Below, piece after piece: positions 20,928-31,594 of a DNA stretch of 64,000 bases. The DNA comes from Hydractinia symbiolongicarpus. Lineage: Eukaryota > Cnidaria > Hydrozoa > Anthoathecata > Hydractiniidae. The stretch covers positions 14,882,001 to 14,946,000 of the forward strand of contig NC_079884.1 in the NCBI RefSeq assembly GCF_029227915.1, read 5' to 3'. The translations under genes and the position numbers were made by a program. Under the pieces are notes generated by a model. It saw only the letters and a program-made list of their open reading frames with translations. It ran no database searches and had not been told where the DNA came from. Within the stretch, counting starts at the first letter, position 1; each line of letters begins with the position of its first letter.

Positions 20928-23900
20928 ATGGCGGCTGAGCAAACAACAGTAAGTTACCATAGAAATAGAAATTATTCACACCACTTTGTTTGGACTTATG
21001 AACATAATCGTGATTTATATAAATGTTATATAAAAGCAAGGAGTGACCCCTCTAAAGGATACATGAACAGATTAAAATTATTTTGGGACGAATTATATCC
21101 AGAACTTTCAAATTTTAACGCAAAGCAGTTACGACAACAAGCTACGTTTGTTGAAAAAAAGAATTTGCATTTAACAAAAGAAACCGATAAAACCGAAAAG
21201 CCAAGGGACACAGAAGTTGAGGTAATTATTTCTCAAACAATAAACTCAGCGCAAGTTAACAACCCTATTGAACAAAACACTCCCCCTTTGCTTACAAATG
21301 AATCGACCGATGAAGGCAATAACGAACTGATAAAACATCTGCGTGAGAGGTTCATGGGCAATTTTTATACTTTTAACAAGCTTGATATTACAGAAAGAAC
21401 ATTCCTAACAAAAGTAATAATGAAACCCAATAATGAAATAATACAAGCTATTAATACGGTAGCCGATGAATACTTGCAACAACTAAAGCTAGAAAAAACG
21501 CCTTCGTATATAGATATTAACAACATAATATATACAGCTGCAGTCACTGTAAACCAGTATTTAAATTGTGCCAGAGAACAAAAGTCAAAGGCGGCAAAGC
21601 CTCCGCAAAAGCGATGGATTATAAACCTGGAAGAGAAGATTAACTCCATCAGACGAAAGCTATCGCATGTCCACCTCGTAATACAATGCCAACAAAACGG
21701 AACGCTAACAAATCATCAGCGCAAGATAAAAAAAATACTACAAAAGAGATACGGAAATGTCGGCATAAGGAACATGAACTATCAAAAAACTATGCTTCAA
21801 CAAGAGCTAAAAGCAACGAGCGAACAGTTGAAGTATCAAAAACGACTTTCGGAACGAAAAACATTAAACAAACATTTTGCAAAAAACCCTAAGTTAGTGT
21901 ACAGGCAAATGAAGGGAGATTACAAATCTGCGAAAGACATACCTCCGAAAGAAGATGTCGAATCTTACTGGAAAGAGTTATGGTCAAAACAAGTCATGCA
22001 TAACGATAAAGCAGCATGGCTTGAAACATTGAGACAAGACTACTGCACCAATGTCCGGCAAAATCAGTACACCATTGACGGACAGATACTTAGCAAAGTC
22101 GTAAGCAAGATGCAAAATAGGAAAGCTCCAGGTAATGATCTAATTGTAGGATACTGGTATAAACACTTAACGTTTTATAGAAAAGCTTTAATCAATTTGT
22201 TTGACAATACGTATAATGGACGACAACAATTACCAAGTTGGTTAACCAGAGCACGTACCCAGCTTATTCCCAAGTCAGCAGAAACACATCTTGCTAAGAA
22301 CTATCGACCAATCGCTTGTCAAAATTTAATGTTTAAAATGTATACAGGCTGTATCAATGTTTTTCTACAAGACCACTGTAAGGTTAACAACATTATAACC
22401 ACCGAACAAGCTGGAGGGAAGCGTGATGTCTGGGGTTGCGTTGAACAGTTGTTAATCAACAAGACGGTGCTAAGCGAGGTTAAAAACAATCGTCCCAACC
22501 TAGTCACTATTTGGCTCGATTATCAAAAAGCCTTTGACTCTGTACCGCATTCATGGATAATTGAGTCTTTGCGTCTTGCTAAGGTTCCCAGGATTATGAT
22601 TGATGCCATCGATTCACTAACAAAAACATGGACGACAAAGGTATGCATTAATGGCGAAAATGAATCGTACGAATCAGACACTATTGAATACCTAAAAGGC
22701 ATATTTCAAGGGGACAGTTTGTCAGTTCTCTTGTTTATTTTGTCATTAAATCCCATGTCATTCCTTCTAAAGAAACTTAAAGGATATTCCATTGGTAACA
22801 ACGGGAACCGAAACCAGGACATAACACATTTATTCTTTGTGGACGATTTGAAGTTATTTGCTACAAATATGAACAGTGCAAAAGCTCAACTCGATTTAGT
22901 AACAACGTTTTCACGGGATATCGGAATGAAATTCGGAGAGTCTAAATGTGCTTATTTGATTATAGAACGTGGGAAACAAAAATGCACAAACGAAATACTT
23001 GAAATGAACAGTACCAAGATACAACCGATAGCAGAAGATATGACGTACAAGTACTTAGGTGTTGATGAGAATGTTTCGTACAAAGGCTCACTCAACAAGA
23101 ACAGAATCCAAAGTGAGTACTTTAAGAGAGTTCGAAAGATATGGTGTAGTGAACTTAGCGGATATAACAAATACATCGCTCACAACTCATTTGCTTTACC
23201 TGTCCTGACACCAACATTCGGCATTTTAAACTGGACTAAAGACGAAATCAAGGCGATTGATATAAAAACTAGAAAAGTATTGAATATGACCGGTAACTTT
23301 CATCGTAACTCTGACGTTGATCGATTATATGCACCACGAAAAGAAGGAGGCCGGGGTCTCAAGATGGTGAAGGAGGCATATGAAAGCCGCATAATATCAA
23401 TTGACCAACACCTACACCAAAGCACACAACGTAATCCCTATCTCAAAAAGGTTGTGGAAGGAGAAAGCGAATGCATCGTACGACAAGCTAGAGAGTTTTT
23501 ATCAACTGCGAACATCGATGTTGAAGAAAACTGTACGCCACAGAAACTATCACAGAAGTACTTACAGTACTGTAAAAAACAGAGATTACAACGATTTGAA
23601 GAAAAAGCTATGCACAGCTATATCTGGAGAAAGATATCATCACAAGAAAGTGTAAATCTCGCTAAAACAACATCTTGGTCCGCGAACAAGTATATGACTT
23701 CGCATTTTGAAGGTTATGCACATGCACTGTACGAACAAGAAATCAATACGAAAGACCTTCAATACCGCCGCGATAAAAAAGCCGGTTTGCAGCCTAAACA
23801 CAACAACCGATGCCGACTCTGCAAAGTGCACGTCGAAGACATCACACACGTCGTCTCGTCATGTCCGAATATGTCAGCTAGATATTATCTCCCATTGCGA

Positions 23901-24398
23901 CATGACCCGATTGCAGCAACGGTCTATACGGTATTACGGAAGAAGGAAGACCCTCATGCGAACGTCAAATGCAGCGAAAACGAGTTTGTGTACAAGGAAG
24001 GGTGTAAGGAGTATTGGTGGAACGTACCGGTGAAGACAGCGACAAAGGTTAAACACAACAAACCTGATATCATCCAGTGGGATTTACAAAGTAAAACATG
24101 CAAGATTATCGAAATTAGCTGCCCTGCTGATGTAAACGTTACATCGAAGATATGCGAAAAAGAGAACATTTACGGACCTTTAATACGCAATATGCAGTTA
24201 ATGTACAAAGACTATACCTTCTCGTTTGTGCCTGTTATTGTCGGTGCACTTGGAACTGTTCCTAAACGCTTGGAAAGCAGTTTGAACGATCTCAGGTTCA
24301 CGCAAAAGGAAAACTCTAGCTTAATACGAACAATACAGATGCACACAATTAGTGGCACAATAAAAGTTTGCAAAACGTTTTTGAGATTCTCTGTGTAA
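20928..24398 (+). CDS. Reverse transcriptase / restriction-like endonuclease polyprotein, 1,156 aa
   Basis: I chose the ATG at 20,928 (context AATATGGCG); an in-frame ATG at 20,868 would add 20 residues. Counting from 20,868: residues about 30-90 look Myb/SANT-like (HHFVWTYEHNRDLYKCYIKA, WDELYPELSNFNAKQLRQQA). The RT spans about 400-720, with IWLDYKKAFDS-like IWLDYQKAFDSVP, GIFQGDSLSVLLF and the catalytic LFFVDDLKLFA near 655. A Cys-Cys-His-Cys knuckle (CRLCKVHVEDITHVVSSC) lies near 981. The restriction-like nuclease is near 1,063-1,085 (NKPDIIQWD, then KIIEISCPAD). This order is that of R2/R4/Hero-type elements, which prime reverse transcription at a nicked target. N-terminal Cys2-His2 fingers, typical of R2, are not seen. 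Phe-Val-Asp-Asp replaces the commoner Ala-Asp-Asp form. No stops or frameshifts are present. Confidence 0.85.
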   Translation: MAAEQTTVSYHRNRNYSHHFVWTYEHNRDLYKCYIKARSDPSKGYMNRLKLFWDELYPELSNFNAKQLRQQATFVEKKNLHLTKETDKTEKPRDTEVEVIISQTINSAQVNNPIEQNTPPLLTNESTDEGNNELIKHLRERFMGNFYTFNKLDITERTFLTKVIMKPNNEIIQAINTVADEYLQQLKLEKTPSYIDINNIIYTAAVTVNQYLNCAREQKSKAAKPPQKRWIINLEEKINSIRRKLSHVHLVIQCQQNGTLTNHQRKIKKILQKRYGNVGIRNMNYQKTMLQQELKATSEQLKYQKRLSERKTLNKHFAKNPKLVYRQMKGDYKSAKDIPPKEDVESYWKELWSKQVMHNDKAAWLETLRQDYCTNVRQNQYTIDGQILSKVVSKMQNRKAPGNDLIVGYWYKHLTFYRKALINLFDNTYNGRQQLPSWLTRARTQLIPKSAETHLAKNYRPIACQNLMFKMYTGCINVFLQDHCKVNNIITTEQAGGKRDVWGCVEQLLINKTVLSEVKNNRPNLVTIWLDYQKAFDSVPHSWIIESLRLAKVPRIMIDAIDSLTKTWTTKVCINGENESYESDTIEYLKGIFQGDSLSVLLFILSLNPMSFLLKKLKGYSIGNNGNRNQDITHLFFVDDLKLFATNMNSAKAQLDLVTTFSRDIGMKFGESKCAYLIIERGKQKCTNEILEMNSTKIQPIAEDMTYKYLGVDENVSYKGSLNKNRIQSEYFKRVRKIWCSELSGYNKYIAHNSFALPVLTPTFGILNWTKDEIKAIDIKTRKVLNMTGNFHRNSDVDRLYAPRKEGGRGLKMVKEAYESRIISIDQHLHQSTQRNPYLKKVVEGESECIVRQAREFLSTANIDVEENCTPQKLSQKYLQYCKKQRLQRFEEKAMHSYIWRKISSQESVNLAKTTSWSANKYMTSHFEGYAHALYEQEINTKDLQYRRDKKAGLQPKHNNRCRLCKVHVEDITHVVSSCPNMSARYYLPLRHDPIAATVYTVLRKKEDPHANVKCSENEFVYKEGCKEYWWNVPVKTATKVKHNKPDIIQWDLQSKTCKIIEISCPADVNVTSKICEKENIYGPLIRNMQLMYKDYTFSFVPVIVGALGTVPKRLESSLNDLRFTQKENSSLIRTIQMHTISGTIKVCKTFLRFSV

Positions 24399-24689
24399 TT
24401 GTTCTTAGTCTCGACTGTCTTGATCCCACATTAATCTGAATATGTCACATCTATTGCGCACACCGCATATGCTTTTCCGTAGGCCGGACGAATGTGTCTC
24501 CAGTGTGCACAATAGGCAACTACTAAGTTTTAATTAGGAAGTTTTTTAAAAAAAAGATTTTTTATTGTTAGTATTTTCTGCTTTTCTGGTATTTACTGTA
24601 TATACATGTATTTTTAGCGAACGCCTTGTTACTTTGTTAGTGACCGGCTAATTGTAAATTATGTCATTATAGAAATAAATATTAATCGA

Positions 24690-24717
24690 CCATACATACA
24701 TACATACATACATACAT
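24690..24717. repeat. (CATA)n microsatellite at retroelement 3' end
   Basis: About six copies of CATA follow the 3' UTR directly and probably arose as the element's tail. Confidence 0.8.
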
Positions 24718-24896
24718 TTAAGAACTTCCATTTAAGAACTATTACTTTACTTATTTACCATGAATTTGTTTCTTTATATTAAAACTTAGTATAGCTAAAA
24801 TTTAAAGCAGCGTGTGTTCAGAACCTACTGTAAATTAGTCAAGTTCTATTTTAAAAAGGCAATTTAAAATCAATATTGTAATTCGTCATCACTTAC

Positions 24897-24989
24897 CCTT
24901 CGCCATGATTAATTGTTTTGTATTGATGTTGATATTGATTTGGATGTTGCTGTTGTTTTTGTTTCTTACTTTGTTGTTCTTTTGGGTCT
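24897..24989 (-). CDS. Exon, Gln/His/Lys-rich linker
   Basis: 93 nt between acceptor TTATTATTTAG and a near-perfect donor GAAGG|GTAAGTG. It enters in phase 2 and leaves in phase 2. It encodes KEQQSKKQKQQQHPNQYQHQ and KTINHGEG, a basic, glutamine-rich linker. Its donor phase fits the acceptor at 6,170 on the far side of the 18.7-kb intron with the Polinton and retroelement. Confidence 0.55.
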
Positions 24990-25124
24990 CTAAATAATAA
25001 ATTAAAATTCTAGACAGTGTATATGACACATTACCAGTCATATTACCAAGTAGTACTACCAAAAACATTTTTTTGTGCTCTATAATCATTGCATTCAATA
25101 CTTGTTATTAAAAAATAAACATAC

Positions 25125-25369
25125 ATTTTTGATCTGGTTCTGTCAGACACGTGATCAGTTGAAACTGGTTTTATGGCACTAGAACTTGACTTTGTAACAT
25201 TTGCACAACTTAGTTCTGGTTGAGCACCTCCATTACTAGTTTCATTCTCACCAAAAACTGATTTTTTTGTTTTTTCAGAAACAGGTCTGTCACCAGTTGC
25301 ATTGGCAGATAAAGGATCATTTCCTATTATATTCTCTTTACCCTTGTTATTTAATTTAGTTCCACCTTC
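25125..25369 (-). CDS. Exon, Ser/Thr/Asn-rich disordered region
   Basis: 245 nt between TTATTTTAG and AAAAAT|GTATGT; entry phase 0, exit phase 2. The product (starting EGGTKLNNKGKENIIGNDPL) is polar, with KKSVFGENETSNGG and a Ser-rich stretch. It looks disordered, and no domain is recognised. It fits in phase between the exons at 25,463-25,546 and 24,897-24,989. Confidence 0.6.
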
Positions 25370-25462
25370 CTAAAATAAATTATGTTATTTACTTTATTTC
25401 TGTTTCCTTGACATAAGTAATAATAAAAGTAATTTCACCCATTAAAGTCATAAAATGATTAC

Positions 25463-25546
25463 CTCAGAACTAGACTCCAAGCAGTCAGCACTTGACTGAG
25501 ATTCTCCTTGTGAGATTTTAAGCAAAGTTTCCTCATCCTTTTTGGT
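25463..25546 (-). CDS. Exon, 28-codon acidic/Ser-rich
   Basis: 84 nt between TTTTTTTACAG and TCTGAG|GTAATC, phase 0 at both ends. It encodes TKKDEETLLKISQGESQSSA and ends CLESSSE. It is one of several short symmetric exons in this gene that can be gained or lost without breaking the frame. Confidence 0.6.
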
Positions 25547-25685
25547 CTGTAAAAAAAGTTATGGTTATGGTTTTCAAAAAACTGTACATTTAGCCTTTAC
25601 ATGGGACACGAAACAACCAAGAAAAACCAAATCCAGAAATGTTTGTAAGTAAAAGCATCTATGATATCAGACTTTGACATATAAA

Positions 25686-25746
25686 GAGTGTGTGTTGTCG
25701 TGCGTGTGTGTCATGTGTGTGTGTATGTGTGTGTGCGTATGTGTGT
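25686..25746. repeat. (TG)n-rich microsatellite
   Basis: Interrupted GTGTGT run inside an intron. Confidence 0.8.
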
Positions 25747-26060
25747 GTTCTACATACATACTTCTGCAAACACCTAAAACGTCTGATGAGTGTCATAAAA
25801 CAGACACTATAATTGATATAAAATGATGTGTAAAATTTTCAATATGATTTCTATTTCGCATTTTTGTCTTGCTTATTTCACATTAGGAAAAAAAGAATAA
25901 ATGTCAAAATATTGTTCACAATAAATTAAACTTCCAAATATGAACTTTATATTGTTTGTTTTTTTGAGAAGTTATAAGCAAAAACGTCTGTGCATCTTTT
26001 CGAACTGTAATATCTGGTACATGCTTAGAATTTTTATCTGTTAACCATATTTTTTCTCAC

Positions 26061-26095
26061 CTTTGTTGAACTGGTTTGTATTTGTTCCATGGAAA
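26061..26095 (-). CDS. 35-nt microexon
   Basis: Bounded by AAATTTACAG and CAACAAAG|GTGAGAAA. Its 35 nt convert phase 1 (end of the 27,538-27,709 exon) to phase 0 (start of the 25,463-25,546 exon), which no direct junction of those two does without a stop. It encodes SMEQIQTSSTK plus a split codon. The exact phase requirement being met is the evidence. Confidence 0.55.
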
Positions 26096-27537
26096 CTGTA
26101 AATTTTTATTATGTAATTCTTACTTTTTATGGGATATAATGAATAAAAAGCTGTGTGTGATATGAATTGTTAATTAAATACTAGAAAGTATAGATCACAA
26201 ATCACAAAGTTTTAAATACCTTGAAAACAAAAATGTAAACTAAATTGATACCCTAGTTTGTACATCTTTCACATAATAACTTTCACAAATTTATGGCTTT
26301 TAGGTTGAAATTAAAATAGGACTATTTCCAAAAGCTTTCATTAGTTTGTCTGCATTGGAAGAAAGGTTTCCATCCATATATGTAATTAAATAAAGTAGTA
26401 TGTAGGTTATGCCACAAGTTACTTCTGTGAATAAAAAGGCATTTTAGAGACAAAGGTAGAGTTTTACCATATTTTAAAAAAATATCATTTCATTTTAGAA
26501 CATTTGAACTTTTATTTAGCCAAAATTGTATTTTAATGTTATTTTTCTTTAAGTTACCTTAAGTAGAGAAATTTTAGCATGGATTTAAGGCAAAGTAAAA
26601 TATTTTGAATTTGGCATTGATTTAAATTCAGTTGTACTATTACCAAAATTTTTCATGGTCGATAAAGGGACTAGACACAGACAAAAAATGAGACCTCCAT
26701 CCTCCTCCCCTCATGATACTTTTTCATTTTTGTTTAAAGTGGCTCTATTTAGTTCCTAGTGCAGGCTATTTTGATATAAACAAGATACTCTTAGAAATGA
26801 CTTCTGATGAGAAGTGTTATCATTAGCACAAAAATTATCTGGAATGCAATTGGCTAAGGGGAGAGAAGTTCGTAATGTTTGTAAGTAACATTTTGTTGAT
26901 AAAAAATCCACGTGTCAGAACAACTAAAACATAACATAGTCAAGGTTAAGAACAATCACCTGAAATAGTCACAAAAAAGATTGTTATTGTCTGCAATAAA
27001 AAATTGTAAAACAACCCTCATGCCTCTTATGAGAGACATAAATCCTCTGAATCCAGTGGTTCAAAACGGTAAAAAAGCTGTGGTTGTTATGATCATTACC
27101 AGCCAAATCAGTAGCTACATGCTACTAATTGGATGAAATAGATGTATACTGAAATGTCGTATCTTTGAGCTCGCTATATATCCATAACAAAATCTTTTAA
27201 AACAAAAACATAAAGGCATCAATGATATGTTATACAAGAAACACAACAAAATCCTACTTATCTACCCATGGTACATCATTTTTAACATCTTATTGATTTT
27301 TCTCACTTTTCAATTGCAACTAAGCAGGAGTTCAATCTCAATTTTTTTAACATCTTTTTTTCCTTCGAATATTTGACACATATATTTGCATAATGATAAA
27401 CAAATTGAATTTAACCAAAGTGACTTTATATGATTTGAGAATTCCAAATATCAAATACCTTCTAAGATTTGGATTCTTCAGTACTGTTGTCACTTGTTAT
27501 TAATTGCTTTGTTAACTTTTTATTTTTTTAATGTCAC
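26096..27537 (-). other. Intron, no further feature seen
   Basis: AT-rich. No exon, repeat or element that I can support. Confidence 0.4.
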
Positions 27538-27709
27538 CTCCAGTTGTTTTGCTTTCCCTTTCCTCATCTTTTGCGAGATTAGCTGTTTGTTTTTCTACTT
27601 CTTCATTTTTTACAGATTTTGGATCTTTTTGAGTCATTGAATCTGCCCCTGGACTACTTCTATCCCCAATCTCTGTACACATGTCTCCCTTTTTTTGTTG
27701 CAAAGATAA
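27538..27709 (-). CDS. Exon, acidic Lys/Glu-rich
   Basis: 172 nt. The acceptor is taken as AAAAGTGAG (the AG four bases earlier gives an immediate stop in phase 0) and the donor as GGAG|GTGACA. Entry phase 0, exit phase 1. It encodes LSLQQKKGDMCTEIGDRSSP, then a Lys/Glu-rich segment (VKNEEVEKQTANLAKDEERE). An alternative is a last exon reading on to the TAA near 27,514, which would end a separate gene here. Confidence 0.5.
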
Positions 27710-28582
27710 CTCACTTTTAAGAAAAGACAATAAAATTTTAACCTACAACAAATTTATAATTAAGACCAGTCGTCAAAATAACAGTTAGGCAATGTCTATA
27801 TTAATTCAAAAATTGTTCAATAAAAGTCAATTCTGGCCTGGTATTTTTCTAAGCTATTTCGTTTACCTTCACTAATTAAAAATAAAAACTCCCATAAAAA
27901 TATTAGGAAGATGTTTTTTATTGGAGTTAAAGAAGGATATGGATTCCAAAATTCTAAAAAAAATGCTTACTAAGAAATTCAAACTCTACTTGGATAAGTG
28001 TTAAAACGCTGAGGGTTATCTTATTTATTTTTGGTTTTGCGTCGCATTTTGCATTGTTTGCTTCCATGTGCTATCACAAAATTTAAATAGTCATGATCAC
28101 ACCCATCATAAATTAAAAGAATCTTTTCCTTAAATAGGAAAAATGGGTGTGCTGAAGAATAATCCAGCGACGTGATGAAGTAAAAAACAAGGGCACACTT
28201 AAAATTATGTAAAAAAATAACTTAATGCTTGAGTGATTTGTCTTGTGGAGTAGTCAATATCATGTTTCTGACTAGAATCTATGAATAATTTTGTCCATCT
28301 GATAGTTGAAATAACCAGAGCAAAAATATATATCTAACACGCCTATCCTATTGAGCTATGTACACGGTGTGTGACATCATAAATCAACAAAATATGTACC
28401 AACAAAGTTGGCTTCCCTTTATTAATTGTGGCGACCATTAAATGTTTTAAAGTCATCACCAAAAATTTGCAAGGTTTTAAAACAGCCCAAACATGACTTT
28501 GTGGGATAATTTACCTAAAAATCAACAAAATCAAACACAAACTTGTGATTAAGAAATATATTAGGTTCATCAAATTCAGTTT

Positions 28583-29154
28583 GAGGGTCATTTTTAATAT
28601 CTCAATTATAAAGAATCTGGCATAATTTATTGGCAATCATATCATTATATGAATAATAAAACGCAAAATTAAATTTTTCCGAGAAATTTTGATGACGTCA
28701 TATGCCAAAAACGCGCTTTTCCCGTGCTTTTTTTAAGCGATTTTTTTGCGTCATTGAACAACTACAATTTTTGCGACAAAGGGTGTAAAAGCACGTCTTA
28801 CGTGGTCTATTTACAGGTTAACCCTGTCGTAAGTTTTTATAAATCGCAAAAATGTTGAAAACGCGCATTCTAGTAAATCTAAAGCTAATTTTTGAAATTG
28901 ACTGCGTCATATATTGGCGGGAGGTAAATATTTCAATTTGATACAGAGAATTTGAAAGACACTTCATGCCAAGACTTGCTTTTATGCTACTTCCCGCGAA
29001 ATTAAAGACCCTTTAATAGTGCGGAAAACCACATGAAAAAAACTGCGGGTAAAGCGCGAAAGGTGAATTCTGCGTTTTACTATTCATATAATGATATGGT
29101 GGCCAATAAATTATGCCACAATCTTTATAACTTGAGTTATTGAAAATGACCCTG
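28583..29154. mobile_element. Inverted-repeat (foldback/MITE-like) element, 0.57 kb
   Basis: Left arm 28,583-28,670 and right arm 29,065-29,154 are inverted copies with scattered mismatches. Both contain GGCATAATTTATTGGC, ATATCATTATATGAATA and AAAACGCA (one arm read on the minus strand), and both end GAGGGTCATTTT / CAGGGTCATTTT. The core has GACGTCA and several CGCGC motifs. No coding capacity. Target duplications are not clear. Confidence 0.65.
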
Positions 29155-29220
29155 AAATAAAAAAGGACTGGCCTTAAGTAGCCCGAGATGTGGTTTAATT
29201 TTTATATTTGTGTCAATGGC

Positions 29221-30644
29221 TTAAAGGAAAATTGCGGTCAAAATTGACTTTTTTGATTTTTTGTTATAATTTCATTCATACCATAAAAAAAATGTTCCCC
29301 AAAAATTATACAATTTTATCAATTTTTGAGGGAGATATTAGGTTACAAAATCAATTGGCGATGACGTCACAAGTGCGGGCGGATGAGGCGCATAAAACAC
29401 AAAGTCGAATGTTTCACGACAGAAGGATGTCTGAAACGCAGAAGTATTTTTACACTTAGTGTGTTTGCTTAGATTTGTCATTCACCTAACATTTGTATTT
29501 TCTAACTGTATATCTTCTAAATCAAGGCAGGATATTGCTGCTAGTGAAAGACCAGAAACTTTTACTATAGTTACAAAGAAACAAATGTTTAACAGTTTAG
29601 TAACAGACACTTAGTAAAGTATTTTTTTTCTTGTATATACATTTACATACATCTTCACACATTTTTATGATAAGAAACCAAACTATTACAATTCTTCATC
29701 CATAAATTCTTTAAAACCTGTATAACTATCTGTCAGTGATGTAAATTCTCTGCGGATTTTACTAATGACGCATGGAGAAAAGACAATCCTTTTCCCACGT
29801 CTAAGTCTTTCATGATGATGGACCCAGGCAGAATATCTGCTATATAGGCAATGAAATAAAAGGCGTAGCACCGTTGACAGTAATAAAATACTTTCAAACA
29901 GTTGACGAGAACCATGTCTTCTATTTCTATATTTGAAGAATTGCGCATGGTTCCGCTAATGTGTTTGTTTTTATATTGGAAAACGATAAAAACATGCATG
30001 CACTATTACTTAAAAAAGCGTTACGTTATAAGTAAAACAACATTGCATTTATTTATTTTACTTCGGTGAATTTGTTTTTATATTGACGGTGTCTGATGAT
30101 AAAAATTTTCAGAACGGATATATTGAGGCATAATGCGTCAAAGTCACAATGTTTTGTTATACATCCAGAATCAAGTTTATCTCCAAGTAAAGTTTCATAT
30201 TCTGTGCAGCATTTACATTCTATAAATGTCGACATAATCATACAAAACATGCATTTGCACCAATGCAGATTTTCTGTCCTACTTGAGTGAAACTCGTCTT
30301 CATCGTCGCTATCGTCACTGCTAGAAGAAAAACTTTCTTTTCTTCAGTTCTTTTTTGCTATATTCGGGCTCTCCAACATCTCCACACAAATAATCTTTGT
30401 TACTAGTAACGGAACTATCAGAATTCTCTTCGTAAATTTATAGCATTGCTGAATTAATGTTTAAACCTGCGGCTTGAAACTGTCTCGCACTAGTTACATC
30501 ACATTTTTAATCACGTGACCTTGAAAAACTGCTAATATACGGCTATATAAAAAGATTTAAGAAATTTTATGTGCGCCAATACATTCAGGAAGATAAACGC
30601 TCGTTTTAAGCTAAGGTTGTTTTTTGACCTCAATTCTCCTTTAA
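29221..30644. mobile_element. TTAA-flanked inverted-repeat DNA transposon, 1.4 kb
   Basis: The left end TTAA-AGGAAAATTGCGGTC and the right end GACCTCAATTCTCCT-TTAA are inverted terminal repeats of about 20 bp with two mismatches, each touching TTAA. TTAA duplication is known for piggyBac and some Harbinger-related groups (ISL2EU/IS4EU); the repeat does not start with CCC as piggyBac does. Inside lies a degenerate minus-strand gene with a P2X7-like zinc domain. Confidence 0.5.
29690..30300 (-). pseudogene. P2X7-like zinc-domain protein, degenerate
   Basis: The minus strand reads an acidic run near 30,300, then LHWCKCMFCMIMSTFIECKC with a further Cys and CITKHCDFDALCLNISVL (30,090-30,265). After a break it reads RGKRIVFSPCVISKIRREF and YTGFKEF (29,690-29,800). 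The Cys-x-Cys-x2-Cys / Cys-x-Cys-Cys / Cys-Ile-Thr-x-His pattern and the Pro/Ser-Cys-Val-x-x-Lys-Ile-Arg ending are those of the P2X purinoceptor 7 C-terminal-like domain found alone in many invertebrate genes and transposons. Stops and frameshifts separate the pieces. Confidence 0.5.
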
Positions 30645-30939
30645 ATTCTTTTTATGTCTTAGTATTGTCTCAAAAGAAGAGGGGTATAAAAATCTTATAT
30701 TAATAATTAGACCAATATTATGCAAGTAAATAGATAAAACCTATTTATCTAGTAACTCTGAATAGCTTAAATGTGATTTATCATTTCTCTAATTTAAGGT
30801 GAAATAAAGCCATTTTTGTTGGTTTGGCTTCATTCATGGACTGAGTTACTACTATAAATTCTTTCTCAATAATCAAAGAAACTTTTGGCAACAATTTCTT
30901 GGATTATTTAGAAAAATGCAAATAAAACCATAAAATGAC

Positions 30940-30987
30940 GTTTTCTTCTTATATAATATATTTATATATATTATATAAGAAGAAAAC
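30940..30987. repeat. Perfect palindrome, 22-bp arms
   Basis: GTTTTCTTCTTATATAATAT is mirrored by ATATTATATAAGAAGAAAAC around a short A/T loop. It lies in an intron. Confidence 0.85.
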
Positions 30988-31531
30988 ATTGTTCAATTAT
31001 GGAAATCCAGTAAGTAACTTGCAAATAAAATAAATATAAACAATCTTCCCATCTGGAGAGAATAGTTGAATGAAATAGTTGAAAGCAATGGATTCATTGG
31101 TATATGAAATTAAGTTAGATCCTACTGGATCATAATTTATGAACATTCTCAAAACTACTTGAATGTGAATAGTCACCAATATTGTACAAAAATATTAAAA
31201 TAGACAATGATCCACGAACCTGGCCAACATAACTCATATACGTTTAATTTATGTAGGCAATGATCTCGTTTCTTCCTTATTAAATTTACAGGTGGAACAC
31301 ACATTTAATGGGTTTGATAGAGAATACATCTTTTGTAAAAAAAATTTTTATAACTATATATACTATATTTTAATCAGCAATTTTTTGCCACCGTAGTGCT
31401 AAAATAGAATGACAATTAATACATTGCTGTACCAGTTGTATTCCCAGACCCTATACATTTATGGTTTTTTCGAAATTGCTGGTAGGTTTTTTCTCAAAAT
31501 GATCTTCAAGGTTTTCAGAAAAAATATATAC

Positions 31532-31594
31532 CTTTTTATCTTCCAATGGTTCATCAACTTCCATTTTGTCATCTTCCTTTACTCTTTCATCAGG
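31532..31594 (-). CDS. Exon, 21-codon acidic with MEVD motif
   Basis: 63 nt between CTTTTTAG and AAAAAG|GTATAT, phase 0 at both ends. It encodes PDERVKEDDKMEVDEPLEDK plus Lys. The KMEVDEP core is shared with the 35,964-36,020 exon, so these two symmetric exons are probably old duplicates. Confidence 0.6.

Larger units (their letters stand above)
20830..24717 (+). mobile_element. R2/R4-group non-LTR retrotransposon with restriction-like endonuclease
   Basis: It contains one long intact ORF, a short 5' leader and a 3' UTR of about 300 bp that ends in ATAAATATTAATCGACC followed by (CATA)n. A short tandem-repeat tail rather than poly-A is common for elements of this kind. The 5' boundary is placed where Polinton-like coding ends and is approximate. 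No target duplication was found by eye. The element lies antisense to the host gene inside its 18.7-kb intron. Confidence 0.8.

Noticed and set aside
27512-27537. Terminal coding end of a gene at the TAA near 27,514
   Set aside because: Not excluded, but the GGAG|GTGACA donor followed by the phase-restoring 35-nt exon gives a longer coherent model.
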